In this document: positions 43,719 to 51,382 of the stretch, one piece after another
Layout: the number at the start of each line of letters is the position of its first letter
Numbering within the stretch: position 1 is the stretch's first letter
NCBI GenBank assembly: GCA_007693785.1
Contig: RECY01000015.1
Span: 45,332-109,331 of the forward strand
From: Phycisphaerales bacterium
GTDB taxonomy: Bacteria > Planctomycetota > Phycisphaerae > Phycisphaerales > UBA1924
Direction: 5' to 3'
Length of the DNA stretch: 64,000 nucleotides
Position numbers and translations under genes: made by a program
The notes under the pieces: generated by a model
What the model was told of the DNA's origin: nothing
What the model saw: the letters and a program-made list of their open reading frames with translations, nothing else
Database searches by the model: none

Positions 43719-43907
43719 ATGGCGATCCGGATCAAGGCCCGCGGCGGCGAGAGCGTCGAGCAGATGATGCGGCGCTTCAAAAAGCTCTGCGAAAAAGAAG
43801 GCCTCACCAAGGACATCAAGAAGAAGGAATTCTTCGAGAAGCCCTCCGAGCGCCGTCGCCGCGCCGCGCGCAAGTCCGTGAGCCGCCGGGACAAGGTCGA
43901 GTTCTAA
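43719..43907 (+). CDS. rpsU: 30S ribosomal protein bS21
   Basis: 62-residue basic ribosomal protein: MAIRIKARGGESVEQMMRRF, then KKLCEKEGL and KPSERRRRAARKSVSRRD. It binds near the anti-Shine-Dalgarno end of 16S rRNA in the small subunit. AAGGAG lies just upstream of ATG 43719. A monocistronic unit, with own promoter candidate and terminator. Confidence 0.97.
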   Translation: MAIRIKARGGESVEQMMRRFKKLCEKEGLTKDIKKKEFFEKPSERRRRAARKSVSRRDKVEF

Positions 43908-43954
43908 AGCCCCCGTTTCACGCCCGCACCGCCCGGGGCGTCAAGCCAGCGATC

Positions 43955-43980
43955 AACCCGCGCCACTCGCGCGGGTTTTT
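43955..43980 (+). terminator. Rho-independent terminator of rpsU
   Basis: Stem ACCCGCGC / GCGCGGGT with loop CACTC, then TTTTT. Confidence 0.9.
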
Positions 43981-44013
43981 GCATGCGCCCGCCGCACCCT
44001 TGGCAAAGCAGGC

Positions 44014-45051
44014 TCAGCCCTCCGCAAGGCGTCGCAGCTCGGGCATCATCGCCAGGTCGAGATTCCCCCCGCTGAGCACCACGCCCACGCGACGCCCGCG
44101 CAGGGCCTCCGGATCCCGGGCGGCGTCCTGAAAGAGAGCCGCGACGCCCAGCGCGCCGCTCGGCTCCACCACCGCCTTCATCCGCTCCATTACAAAAACC
44201 GCCGCCTTGGCGATCTCCCCTTCGCTCACTGTCACGAAGCGGTCCACCCGCTCCAGCACCACCGAAAAGGTGTACCGCCCCAAACTCGGCGTGCGCGCGC
44301 CGTCGGCGATCGTCGCGGGATCACGGACGCTGTGCAAGGACCGTGTCGCGAAGCTGCGAGCCGCGTCGTCCGCCATCGCCGGCTCGGCCCCGATCACGGC
44401 GCACGAGGGTCGCATCGCCTTCGCCGTGGTCGCGCACCCGCTCAGCAGCCCGCCGCCCCCGACGCACACGTACAGCGCGTCCAGCTCGCCCGCTTGCTCG
44501 AAGAGCTCCATCGCGCACGTCCCCTGCCCGGCGATCACGTCCGGGTGGTCGTACGGCGGGATGACCGTCAGCCCGCGCTCGGACGCGAGCTGTGCGCCGA
44601 GTTCCTCGCGTGTCGTCTCGGCGCGGTTGTAGATGACCACCTCGCCCGGCGTGCCCGCGAGATAGCCGCGCGTCGCCGCCAGCTTCACCGCCGGCGCGTC
44701 GCTCGGCATCACGATCACAGCCGGGATCCCCAGCAGCCGGCTCGCCAGCGCCACCGCCTGCGCATGATTGCCCGAGGAGTACGTCAGCACCCCCCGCGTG
44801 CGCGCGCCGGCGTCGAGCGCCGAGAGCGCGTTGTACGCCCCGCGAAACTTGAACGCCCCGACCCGCTGAAAGCACTCGCCCTTGAAAAAGACCTCCGCCC
44901 CAAGACAGCGGTCGACCGTCGCGCTGGTCAGCACCGGCGTGCGGTGCGCGACGCCCGCGAGCCGCTGTGCGGCGGCACGCACGCGGTCAAACGTGACCTC
45001 ACGCACAAGCCCCATCTCCGCCGATCGCCCGGTGTCCACCACCTCCGACAT
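44014..45051 (-). CDS. threonine/serine dehydratase (PLP-dependent)
   Basis: 345-residue fold-type II PLP enzyme that deaminates Thr or Ser to the 2-oxo acid. PLP lysine Lys68 is in GAFKFRGA, SSGNHAQAVA follows, and the Gly loop is CVGGGGLLSG. It lacks the C-terminal ACT-type regulatory domain of biosynthetic IlvA, so it is the catabolic/TdcB or serine racemase type. GGAGGT is just before ATG 45051. Upstream is a leader segment with a terminator (45255-45288), which may control it. Confidence 0.9.
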   Translation of the reverse strand: MSEVVDTGRSAEMGLVREVTFDRVRAAAQRLAGVAHRTPVLTSATVDRCLGAEVFFKGECFQRVGAFKFRGAYNALSALDAGARTRGVLTYSSGNHAQAVALASRLLGIPAVIVMPSDAPAVKLAATRGYLAGTPGEVVIYNRAETTREELGAQLASERGLTVIPPYDHPDVIAGQGTCAMELFEQAGELDALYVCVGGGGLLSGCATTAKAMRPSCAVIGAEPAMADDAARSFATRSLHSVRDPATIADGARTPSLGRYTFSVVLERVDRFVTVSEGEIAKAAVFVMERMKAVVEPSGALGVAALFQDAARDPEALRGRRVGVVLSGGNLDLAMMPELRRLAEG

Positions 45052-45254
45052 GCGCACACCTCCAGCCTGTGCTCCGTGAGCAAAAGGTATGCGTTGGGCA
45101 TCGCATGAAGCACGCCGGTCATGAGCCAAGAGGCCGAAGAGAAACGACCACACGCCTCAACACGCGGGCGCCCGCACCATCGCCCATCCACAACAAATGC
45201 CCCTTCCCCTTCCTTCTCCCCTAGTGCCTAGTGCCCAATGCCTAGTGCCTTCCC
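45052..45254. other. leader between the candidate RNA terminator and the dehydratase gene
   Basis: About 200 bp with no supported gene. It contains the first block of CCTAGTGC repeats (45220-45250). No promoter is obvious, so reading through from the upstream transcript is possible. Confidence 0.4.
45220..45250. repeat. CCTAGTGC tandem repeat, block 1
   Basis: CCTAGTGCCTAGTGCCCAAT then GCCTAGTGCC. The same unit recurs four times at 46002-46030, the two blocks bracketing ~780 bp. Confidence 0.7.
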
Positions 45255-45288
45255 CCAAAAAACAACCGCCGACGCTGAGCGTCGGCGG
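45255..45288 (-). terminator. strong hairpin closing a minus-strand transcript
   Basis: Perfect 11-bp stem CCGCCGACGCT / AGCGTCGGCGG around one base, followed on the minus strand by TTGTTTTTTG. Confidence 0.85.
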
Positions 45289-45582
45289 CCGTAGGAGTCT
45301 TCTCCGTTTGCATGGGCTGCATCGACGGCAGCACCGTCATGCTGCGTCAGCCACGCAGCCCTCTCGTACAGGCATGATTCGACACTGGACCACCTCCTTA
45401 CGCAAGGGCCTTCCCAGCCGTCGCTCGGCCATGCAGCCGGGCCGCCGGGGGTTGTTCCCGTGTACCGTCGCACACGGCTCATCGCCCGGGACGCGTGCAC
45501 ACGTGCCCGGTCGTCGCGGTTCGGCTCTCGGCTGTACCGACGTTTTTCGTCGGCCCCGGCACGGGCGCTCCCCGCGAATACC
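45289..45582 (-). ncRNA. candidate structured RNA or attenuator leader with a 12-codon mini-ORF
   Basis: No large gene fits. Reading on the minus strand there are four further hairpins before the terminator: CCGACG/CGTCGG (45537-45553), CCGTGT/ACACGG (45458-45477), GCTGCGT/ACGCAGC (45341-45359), and GACGG/CCGTC (45324-45338). A GTG mini-ORF, 45385 to 45347, with an ideal AAGGAGG 7 nt upstream, would encode VSNHACTRGLRG. A promoter lies just upstream. It matches no RNase P, tmRNA or 6S signature I could find. It may be a stand-alone RNA or a leader controlling the dehydratase gene. Confidence 0.4.
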
Positions 45583-45612
45583 AATATATCGAACAGACAT
45601 ACGCCCACGCAA
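45583..45612 (-). promoter_or_regulatory. sigma-70-like promoter for the candidate RNA
   Basis: On the minus strand TTGCGT (45612-45607), an 18-bp spacer, and TATATT (45588-45583). Confidence 0.5.
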
Positions 45613-45677
45613 CAGGAAAGATGCAGCCCCAAAACCCGATTTTTTCCCCACCTGAGCCCCCTGCACCACGCGCGGCG

Positions 45678-45863
45678 TCAGTCCTCAAAATCCTCGAACG
45701 AGCCCTTGCCTGTCTCCTCATCCAAGTACTTCTGGAAGTCCCCCATCTTGTAGGAGACGAAGCAGAACACGTGGTGCAGTGTCAGCCACTCGATATCCCC
45801 CCGGTCCTCGTCGAGGTCCTTGCGGAGACGGTTCAACTCGGCCAGCATCGTTTCAGCTTTCAT
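45678..45863 (-). CDS. small acidic helical protein, 61 residues
   Basis: MKAETMLAELNRLRKDLDED then IEWLTLHHVFCFVSYKMGDFQKYLDEE and an acidic tail FEDFED. GGGAG is 5 nt before ATG 45863. It lies within the segment bracketed by CCTAGTGC repeats. Amphipathic helices are likely; no family recognised. The coherent hydrophobic spacing and ribosome site argue that it is real. Confidence 0.6.
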   Translation of the reverse strand: MKAETMLAELNRLRKDLDEDRGDIEWLTLHHVFCFVSYKMGDFQKYLDEETGKGSFEDFED

Positions 45864-46001
45864 GATCTCTCCCGAGGGGGGCATTCGGCACAAAGGGCTA
45901 GGAACCAGAACGCGAAACACGGTCGCAGACTCAACCGCGCCCGAACCAGCACCCACCCCCCAAAACCCCGTACCCCACTTCCCACTCCCCATTCCCAACT
46001 T

Positions 46002-46030
46002 CCTAGTGCCTAGTGCCTAGTGCCTAGTGC
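46002..46030. repeat. CCTAGTGC tandem repeat, block 2
   Basis: Four consecutive CCTAGTG(C) units, matching block 1 at 45220. Confidence 0.7.
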
Positions 46031-46040
46031 CTCCCCGATC

Positions 46041-46940
46041 CTACGCAGCCACGCTTTCCCGGCGCCCCATCCACCGCCCGCCGATCGAGGCGATCGCGAA
46101 CAGCCCGACCAGGGTGAGCACGATCATCGGCCCCGGCTGCTGATCGAGCTCGAAGCTGAGCACGAGCCCGCCCGCGACGCCCACGAGCCCGGAGGCGAGC
46201 GACCACGCGAGCACGGGCCAGAGGCGCGCGCTCAAACGCAGCGCGATCGCCCCGGGGAGCACGAGCAACGCGGTCGCGAGCACGACGCCCGCGAGCTGCA
46301 TCCCGACGACGATCGTGACCGAGAGCAGGACCATGACGACGTTGCGGACGCGTGCGGACGCGACGCCGAACGCCTCGGCCGCCGCGGGCTCGAACGCCCA
46401 GAAGACCAGGTCTCGGCGCATGGTGACCAGCAGCGCGAGCACGAGCAGGGCGGCGCCCCACGCGGTCGCCGCGTCCCCCGCCCCAACGCCGAGCACCGCG
46501 CCGAAGAGCACGTCCTCGAGCCCCGGGGGCTGCGGGAGCCCGCGCGCCTGGCTCGCCTGGACCGCCGCCCGGTGCAGGATGAACCCCATCGCCATCGCCG
46601 CGACGAGAACGATCCCGATCGCGGTGTCGGGGCGTGCGGCTCGCCCGCGCTCGCCGAGCCACGAGATCGTCAGCGCCGCCGCGACGCAGAACGCGACGAT
46701 CAGCCCCGTCCGCCCGGGCTCTGACGCGAGCACCCCGACCCCGACCGCGCCGAGCACGAGCGCCAGCCCCACGCCGCCGAACGCCGCGTGGCTGATCCCC
46801 TGACCGATGAACGCCAGGCGACGGAGCACCACGAGCACGCTCAGCGGCGAGGCCATCACCGCGATCGCGAGCCCCACGCCCACGCCCGGCCAGTAATACC
46901 CCCGCAGCACCGGGTCCGTCAGGTACTCAATCGTGCGCAC
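46041..46940 (-). CDS. znuB: metal ABC transporter permease (ZnuB/MntB type)
   Basis: 299-residue membrane permease with about eight hydrophobic helices and the family blocks FIGQGISHAAFGGVGLAL and FGVASARVRNVVMVLLSVTIVVGMQLAGVVLATALLVLPGA in pieces. Takes Zn2+ or Mn2+ across the inner membrane. GTG 46940 is chosen because GGAGG lies 8 nt upstream; an ATG at 46964 is in frame but has no such site. It overlaps the ATPase gene by 14 bp. Confidence 0.9.
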   Translation of the reverse strand: MRTIEYLTDPVLRGYYWPGVGVGLAIAVMASPLSVLVVLRRLAFIGQGISHAAFGGVGLALVLGAVGVGVLASEPGRTGLIVAFCVAAALTISWLGERGRAARPDTAIGIVLVAAMAMGFILHRAAVQASQARGLPQPPGLEDVLFGAVLGVGAGDAATAWGAALLVLALLVTMRRDLVFWAFEPAAAEAFGVASARVRNVVMVLLSVTIVVGMQLAGVVLATALLVLPGAIALRLSARLWPVLAWSLASGLVGVAGGLVLSFELDQQPGPMIVLTLVGLFAIASIGGRWMGRRESVAA

Positions 46941-47823
46941 GGGACCCACCTCCCGCGTCGTCATCGGGCGCACAGGCGGGCCCATGGTCCGAGGCGTGCG
47001 CGTGCACGTGCGGGCCCGGGCAGTCCTCGGCCCGGTGCGCCTCCACGTGGACACGCCCGAACGCCGGCTCGACGTCGTGCGCGAAGACCTCCGCAAGCAC
47101 CTCCGGCGTCAGCCCCTGCGGGTCCACGTGCGCGTGCAGCGTCTGGCGTAGGCACGCGACGCGGTCGCACCCGGCCGCCACCGTCCGCAGGTCGTGCGTC
47201 ACCACCACCACCGTTAGCCCGCGCGCGCTCAAACGCTCCAGCAGCGCGCCGAACCGTTGCTGACCCTCGACGTCCACGCCCACCGTTGGCTCGTCCAGCA
47301 GCAGCACCCTCGGCTCGCCCGCGACCGCGCGCGCGATCATCACCCGCTGACGCTGCCCGCCGCTCAGCGAGCCGATCGGACGCTCGCCCAACGCCGACAT
47401 CCCCGCAAGCTCCAGAGCCGCGTCGATTTTCGTGCGAGCCGACCGGTCCAGACGTCGCCACCCGCTCCGACCTCGGCTCACACCCTGCTCGACCACCTGG
47501 CGCACGCTGAGCGGGAAGTCGAACCCCGCCTCGGCCCGCTGCGGCACATAGCCCACCAGCCCCCGACGACGCGCCCGCTCCGGCGAGAGCCCGCAGACCT
47601 CCACCGTGCCGGACGTGGGCTTCAGCAGGCCCAGCGTGAGCTTGAGCAGCGTGCTCTTCCCGCCGCCGTTGGGCCCGAGGATGCCCAGGCGCTCGCCCGT
47701 GCGCACGTCGAGCGTCACCCCGTCGAGCGCCACGTTCGGGCGACCACCCTCACCCGGGTAGGTGTAGGAAAGCCCGCGGCTGCGCAGGGCCGGGGCTTCA
47801 GGGCCCGGGTCGGCTTTGTTCAC
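46927..47823 (-). CDS. znuC: metal ABC transporter ATP-binding protein
   Basis: 298-residue ATPase: Walker A GPNGGGKST, signature LSGGQRQRVMIARA, Walker B VLLLDEPTVGVD, and VVVVTHDL. Its C-terminal ~50 residues are His-rich (HVHAHASDHGP and others) and may bind zinc. GTG start at 47823 overlaps the stop of the substrate-binding gene by GTGA, implying coupling. Confidence 0.92.
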   Translation of the reverse strand: MNKADPGPEAPALRSRGLSYTYPGEGGRPNVALDGVTLDVRTGERLGILGPNGGGKSTLLKLTLGLLKPTSGTVEVCGLSPERARRRGLVGYVPQRAEAGFDFPLSVRQVVEQGVSRGRSGWRRLDRSARTKIDAALELAGMSALGERPIGSLSGGQRQRVMIARAVAGEPRVLLLDEPTVGVDVEGQQRFGALLERLSARGLTVVVVTHDLRTVAAGCDRVACLRQTLHAHVDPQGLTPEVLAEVFAHDVEPAFGRVHVEAHRAEDCPGPHVHAHASDHGPACAPDDDAGGGSRAHD

Positions 47824-48806
47824 CGGCTCCCGCCCGACGCGCCGACGCGCTGCCCCTCCGGCACCAGCAGACGCTCCAGCTCGCGCAGGTTCTCGCCCAT
47901 CATCGCGAACCAGTCCCCACCGCCCAGCGGGTCGAGCTGACCCACGCGGATCCCGGTCCGCTCCGCGAGGCGTCGCGCCCCGCGATCCGAGAACTGCGGC
48001 TCGATGAACAGCACCTTCGCCCCGCGCTCCTCGATCGCCCGCACCGCGTCGGCGATCTCGCTCGGCGTCGGCTCGGCGCTCTCGATCGGGCGGACCACCG
48101 CCGCCTGCACCAGCCCGTACCGATCCGCCAGACGACCCCAGGCCGCGTGGTGAGTCACGATCGCCGAGCCGGCCGCCGGCGCCAGACGCGAGGCGTACGA
48201 CTCGTGCATCTCGTCGATCCGGCGCGCCAGCGCTCGCCCGCGCTCCAGCACGCCGTCGGCCTCGCCCGCGAGCCCGCGGGCGCGGAGCTCCGAAGCCATC
48301 GCCCCGGCCGCACGCTCCACAAACTGGCGCGTCAGCACCGGGTCCAGCCACAGGTGCGGGTCCGTCCCGTGTGCGCACAGCCCGCAATCGTGCGCGTGCG
48401 CCGAGTGGTCGTGCCCGTGGTCGTGCCCGTCGCCGACGATCCCCAGCATGTCCCCCATCACCAGCGTCAGACGGCCCTCGCGCGGGCGGCGCTCCAGGAT
48501 CTGCTCGATCCGCGGCTCCAGCCCGAGCCCGACGATCGCCACCACGTCCGCACGCGCCAACGCCGCCGCGTCGCCCGGTCGCAACTCGTACCCGTGCTCG
48601 CTCACGCCCGGCGGGATCAGCACCACGACCTCGGCGCCCTCGGGCAGCAGCGGCTCGATCAGCCCCTTGAGCGGCGCGATCGAGACCACCGCCCGCATCG
48701 GCGCCCCGGGACGCACGCCTGCATCGCCCGAATCGCGGGTCAGATAGGCCGTCGCCCCGCCCACCGCGAGCCCGAGCAACACCGCGAACAACGCCCACCA
48801 TTTCAT
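47820..48806 (-). CDS. znuA: zinc/manganese ABC transporter substrate-binding protein
   Basis: 328-residue periplasmic cluster A-I binding protein. Hydrophobic signal/anchor at the N-terminus (WWALFAVLLGLAVGGATAYL), SIAPLKGLIEPLL, VLIPPGVSEHGYEL, a His-rich loop GHDHGHDHSAHAHD typical of zinc-binding members, DPHLWLDPV, and HHAAWGRLADRYG. GGAGG is 6 nt before ATG 48806. Zinc favoured by the His-rich loop; manganese is possible. Confidence 0.92.
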   Translation of the reverse strand: MKWWALFAVLLGLAVGGATAYLTRDSGDAGVRPGAPMRAVVSIAPLKGLIEPLLPEGAEVVVLIPPGVSEHGYELRPGDAAALARADVVAIVGLGLEPRIEQILERRPREGRLTLVMGDMLGIVGDGHDHGHDHSAHAHDCGLCAHGTDPHLWLDPVLTRQFVERAAGAMASELRARGLAGEADGVLERGRALARRIDEMHESYASRLAPAAGSAIVTHHAAWGRLADRYGLVQAAVVRPIESAEPTPSEIADAVRAIEERGAKVLFIEPQFSDRGARRLAERTGIRVGQLDPLGGGDWFAMMGENLRELERLLVPEGQRVGASGGSR

Positions 48807-49121
48807 GACGGACCTCCGAGCGTCCCCACCAGAGACGCGGCACCGGCCGCCGAGCCGAGCCCGGCGGGGTGCAACTGCGAACCCAATCGCAATAAGCCTA
48901 GCCGAGATCCCGCTCCAAAAACAGCCCCGCCCCCCGCCAACCGCCCCCAGCCACCCGGTCGGGTGACTTACCCAGCCCGCGATGGACGTGCCGCGGGCTC
49001 GCGCTCCGGCGACCGCCCCAGGCCGCACAACCCGCGCCCCTCCGGGCTTGGCTCCGACGCCGACCCGCCCTAGACTCTCCGCCTCCACCCCCGGGACACC
49101 ACCCGGTCGTCGGAGGGCGTC
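48807..49121. promoter_or_regulatory. upstream region of znuA with a candidate metal-regulator site
   Basis: 315 bp with no gene. At 48876-48891 TGCGA-6 bp-TCGCA forms a symmetric site ~70 bp before the znuA start, a place where a Zur/MntR-type repressor could bind. The right part (near 48950-49100) is a plain GC-rich spacer up to the tRNA. Confidence 0.35.
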
Positions 49122-49194
49122 GGGGCGGTAGCTCAGTTGGTAGAGCGCATCGTTCGCAATGATGAGGTCGGGAGTTCGAATCTCCTCCGCTCCA
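49122..49194 (+). tRNA. tRNA-Ala (anticodon CGC)
   Basis: 73 nt ending at discriminator A. Acceptor GGGGCGG pairs with CCGCTCC with one G-U. D-arm AGCTCAGTTGGTAGAGC, anticodon loop TTCGCAA within CATCG/TGATG, T-arm GGGAG/CTCCC region with TTCGAAT. CCA is not encoded. Reads GCG codons. Confidence 0.95.
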
Positions 49195-49203
49195 CTTGAA
49201 GGA

Positions 49204-49229
49204 AAGGCCCTGTTTTACAGGGCTTTTTC
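49204..49229 (+). terminator. Rho-independent terminator after tRNA-Ala
   Basis: GCCCTG TTTTA CAGGGC (49207-49223) then TTTTT. Confidence 0.88.
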
Positions 49230-49327
49230 GCTTTCCGGGGGAGGGTGAAAAAGGGCCAAAAAGGGGCCGGGGGAGAATAATCGGGAGCCAGCAGGTCAGC
49301 GGCAGCCGATCCGCCACCACTTCCCCT

Positions 49328-50071
49328 TCAGGGGTCTGTCCGCCCGTTTCCACAAACGGCGCGTCGAACGGCATCCTTGACGAACTTCGGCATTGCACCA
49401 TCACCCGTTCCGGCCTTCGCCTTGGCATCGTCGAAATCGCTGACTTCCGGCCCCGTCCATGTCAGATCGAGACGGCGGATATCCGCAGTGGCAACGTGGG
49501 TGTACTGAAGGGGGTTCGCCCAGTAGCAAGCAGCGCAAACGCCGGGGTCTTTCACCTCGATACCGTTGGGACAGTGCTCGCAGGACCATGACTTGGCGCG
49601 GTTGCACGAACCGCACACCAGCATGTAGTCCTTCACGTCCAGAGTGTCCGCCACGCCGTCACCAGCAACGAGATACGGGATTCGGTGATCAATCTGGAGG
49701 TATCGAGGTTCAAATAGCGCGTTGCACAATGCGCACTTGCTGCCGTAGGCCGCGACAAGCGATTCCTTGAAAGCCTTGGGGAAGTTTGCTCTGCCGCCAA
49801 CGCGCCCAGCGGTAATGTTGTCCAGATCGCCGAAGCGGTACTCAGCCATGCGCTTGCCGTCGGCCTTGCGGACAATCACCTTCACCAGCGGGATGCCCTG
49901 ATCCGAGACATCCTTGATCGCGCGGGGCGGGTGGTCGTAGCCGTACTTCTCTTTGAGGTCATCGGTCGTGATGGAACCATGCTTGATGATGTGGTCAACC
50001 ACAATGCGCGCGCGTTTCCCTGTGACCGCATTTAGGGCCGCTTGCGCAGCCTTTGAGAACCTGCCTGCCAT
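49328..50071 (-). CDS. HNH endonuclease, probable restriction enzyme
   Basis: 247-residue nuclease. N-terminal ~15-80 look like a winged-helix DNA-binding part (HGSITTDDLKEKYGYDHPPRA). The HNH/zinc part has CALC (113-116), the IDHRIPY active-site His (129), CGSCNRAKSW (153-162), then CEHC (164-167) and CAAC (179-182). Start overlaps the methylase stop by one base (TAATG). GC is lower than neighbours. With a methylase partner, it is most simply a type II restriction nuclease (inferred); a stand-alone homing-type HNH is the alternative. Confidence 0.82.
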   Translation of the reverse strand: MAGRFSKAAQAALNAVTGKRARIVVDHIIKHGSITTDDLKEKYGYDHPPRAIKDVSDQGIPLVKVIVRKADGKRMAEYRFGDLDNITAGRVGGRANFPKAFKESLVAAYGSKCALCNALFEPRYLQIDHRIPYLVAGDGVADTLDVKDYMLVCGSCNRAKSWSCEHCPNGIEVKDPGVCAACYWANPLQYTHVATADIRRLDLTWTGPEVSDFDDAKAKAGTGDGAMPKFVKDAVRRAVCGNGRTDP

Positions 50072-51078
50072 TAAACGGACCCCGCGTAAAGGGTGCTCGC
50101 GTCATCGCACGGGTTCGGACCATGCCGCAAGTGCGATTCGTTCACAGCAATCTCTGGCGAGAGATACAGCGACTCGAAAGTGCAATCGTCTCGCCCGAGT
50201 AGTGTCGCTTGCGTTGATCGGCCAGCCGGAATCTCGACATGCGTCAGGCCCAAGGATGCGGGTAGCGGTCTGCCGTGGTGCTTCGTACCCGTTCGTCCGT
50301 CGTAACTCACAATGAACGGGATGCCCTTCCGGCGCAGCGAATCCAGCGCGTCTACGAACTCGTCATGGGCGATACCGTGCCGGTAGCGATGGTTGTGCGT
50401 GTCCACAACACCCTGATACGGAGGGTCCATGTACACAACGTCGCCGGGCTTTGCCTGCTCCAGCACCTCACGATAATCCACCGCAGAGATTGCTGTTCTG
50501 CCTTGCAGCAGGGCCGATGCACCTTGGATATGCCGTCGCATCGTCGAAGGCATCGCGCCCAGTCGTCGGTTGTCGGGGCTGTTATTGAACTCACCGCGAG
50601 AGTTGTATCTGATTGCTGCCTTGACGCATCGGGCTAGAAGGTAGAGGAAGTCCTCGGGACGCTGTTGTTTGTTGAAGCGATCTCGAACGCGGTCGTAGTG
50701 CGCTCGTTCGTCGCCAATCTGCGCCTTCCAGATGCCTTCATACTTGGCGCAGATATCGTCGGGGCGTTCGATGATCTCTTTCCAGAGATTCACCAGTGGC
50801 TCGTGAAGGTCATTGATCCTCCACTTTTTCACTCTCTTCAGGTGACCCGCAGCAAGGGACACCGCAGCCGAGCCCGCGAACGGTTCAACCAGTCTCTTCG
50901 TGTCGCCAGGAAACAGACTGACGATGTACTGCGCCAGTTGCCGCTTGCTGCCTTGGTAAGGGATCGGATGGGGCACGCCCGTCAGAGGCTTGGGAACCGC
51001 CAACGAAACGATTGGGGCGTAGTCGATCCCCCGCATCGGCGCAGCATCATGGTGCGGGGCTTTCAGATGGTCATCCAT
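50071..51078 (-). CDS. D12-class N6-adenine DNA methyltransferase
   Basis: 335-residue DNA methylase. IPYQGSKRQLAQ (39-50), SAM site EPFAGSAAVS (65-74), YNSRGEFNNSPDNRR, and catalytic DPPY (218-221) in VVYMDPPYQGV identify the Dam/DpnM (D12) class. Recognition site not deducible. AGGA precedes the ATG at 51078. It is immediately followed by the HNH nuclease gene, on a lower-GC segment beside a tRNA. Confidence 0.92.
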   Translation of the reverse strand: MDDHLKAPHHDAAPMRGIDYAPIVSLAVPKPLTGVPHPIPYQGSKRQLAQYIVSLFPGDTKRLVEPFAGSAAVSLAAGHLKRVKKWRINDLHEPLVNLWKEIIERPDDICAKYEGIWKAQIGDERAHYDRVRDRFNKQQRPEDFLYLLARCVKAAIRYNSRGEFNNSPDNRRLGAMPSTMRRHIQGASALLQGRTAISAVDYREVLEQAKPGDVVYMDPPYQGVVDTHNHRYRHGIAHDEFVDALDSLRRKGIPFIVSYDGRTGTKHHGRPLPASLGLTHVEIPAGRSTQATLLGRDDCTFESLYLSPEIAVNESHLRHGPNPCDDASTLYAGSV

Positions 51079-51183
51079 ATGCGGTCCTTGTTAGCATCCA
51101 ATCCGTAGTAGGCCGGACGGCCGCTAAGTATACTCGTTGTGGTCAATGGATGTGGGCCAAGAGAAGCCTGGCGATGGCCCGGC

Positions 51184-51348
51184 TTATCCGATCCGCGCCC
51201 GGATGTTCTCCGCCACCTCGGGCGTAAGGGCTTTCGGGCACGTCCGCGCCTGTTCGCACAGCAACCGGGCCGCGAAGAGTGCGCGGGTTCTGTCGGTTGA
51301 GATCACGACGCGTTTCGCTGTTTCGTGTCTGCCACGCGATATCCTCAT
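51184..51348 (-). CDS. small hypothetical protein, 54 residues
   Basis: MRISRGRHETAKRVVISTDR then LFAARLLCEQARTCPKALTPEVAENIRARIG. GGGAG is 8 nt before ATG 51348. It lies back to back with the regulator gene, which starts at 51383. A faint FlgM-like layout (IS..., LTPEVAENIRARI) is seen but the typical G-x-Y end is missing, so no function is assigned. It may be noise. Confidence 0.4.
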   Translation of the reverse strand: MRISRGRHETAKRVVISTDRTRALFAARLLCEQARTCPKALTPEVAENIRARIG

Positions 51349-51382
51349 TCGGGCCGCTCCCGTCCCGCCGCCCGGAGCCTCC

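Noticed and set aside
45289..45582. RNase P RNA, tmRNA or 6S RNA
   Set aside because: No GAGGAAAGUCC core, no tRNA-like end with GGTTCGA, and no long single-hairpin 6S form.
45337..45669. 110-residue minus-strand frame
   Set aside because: Arg/Pro/Gly-rich, in a stretch of hairpins; a structured RNA explains the region better.
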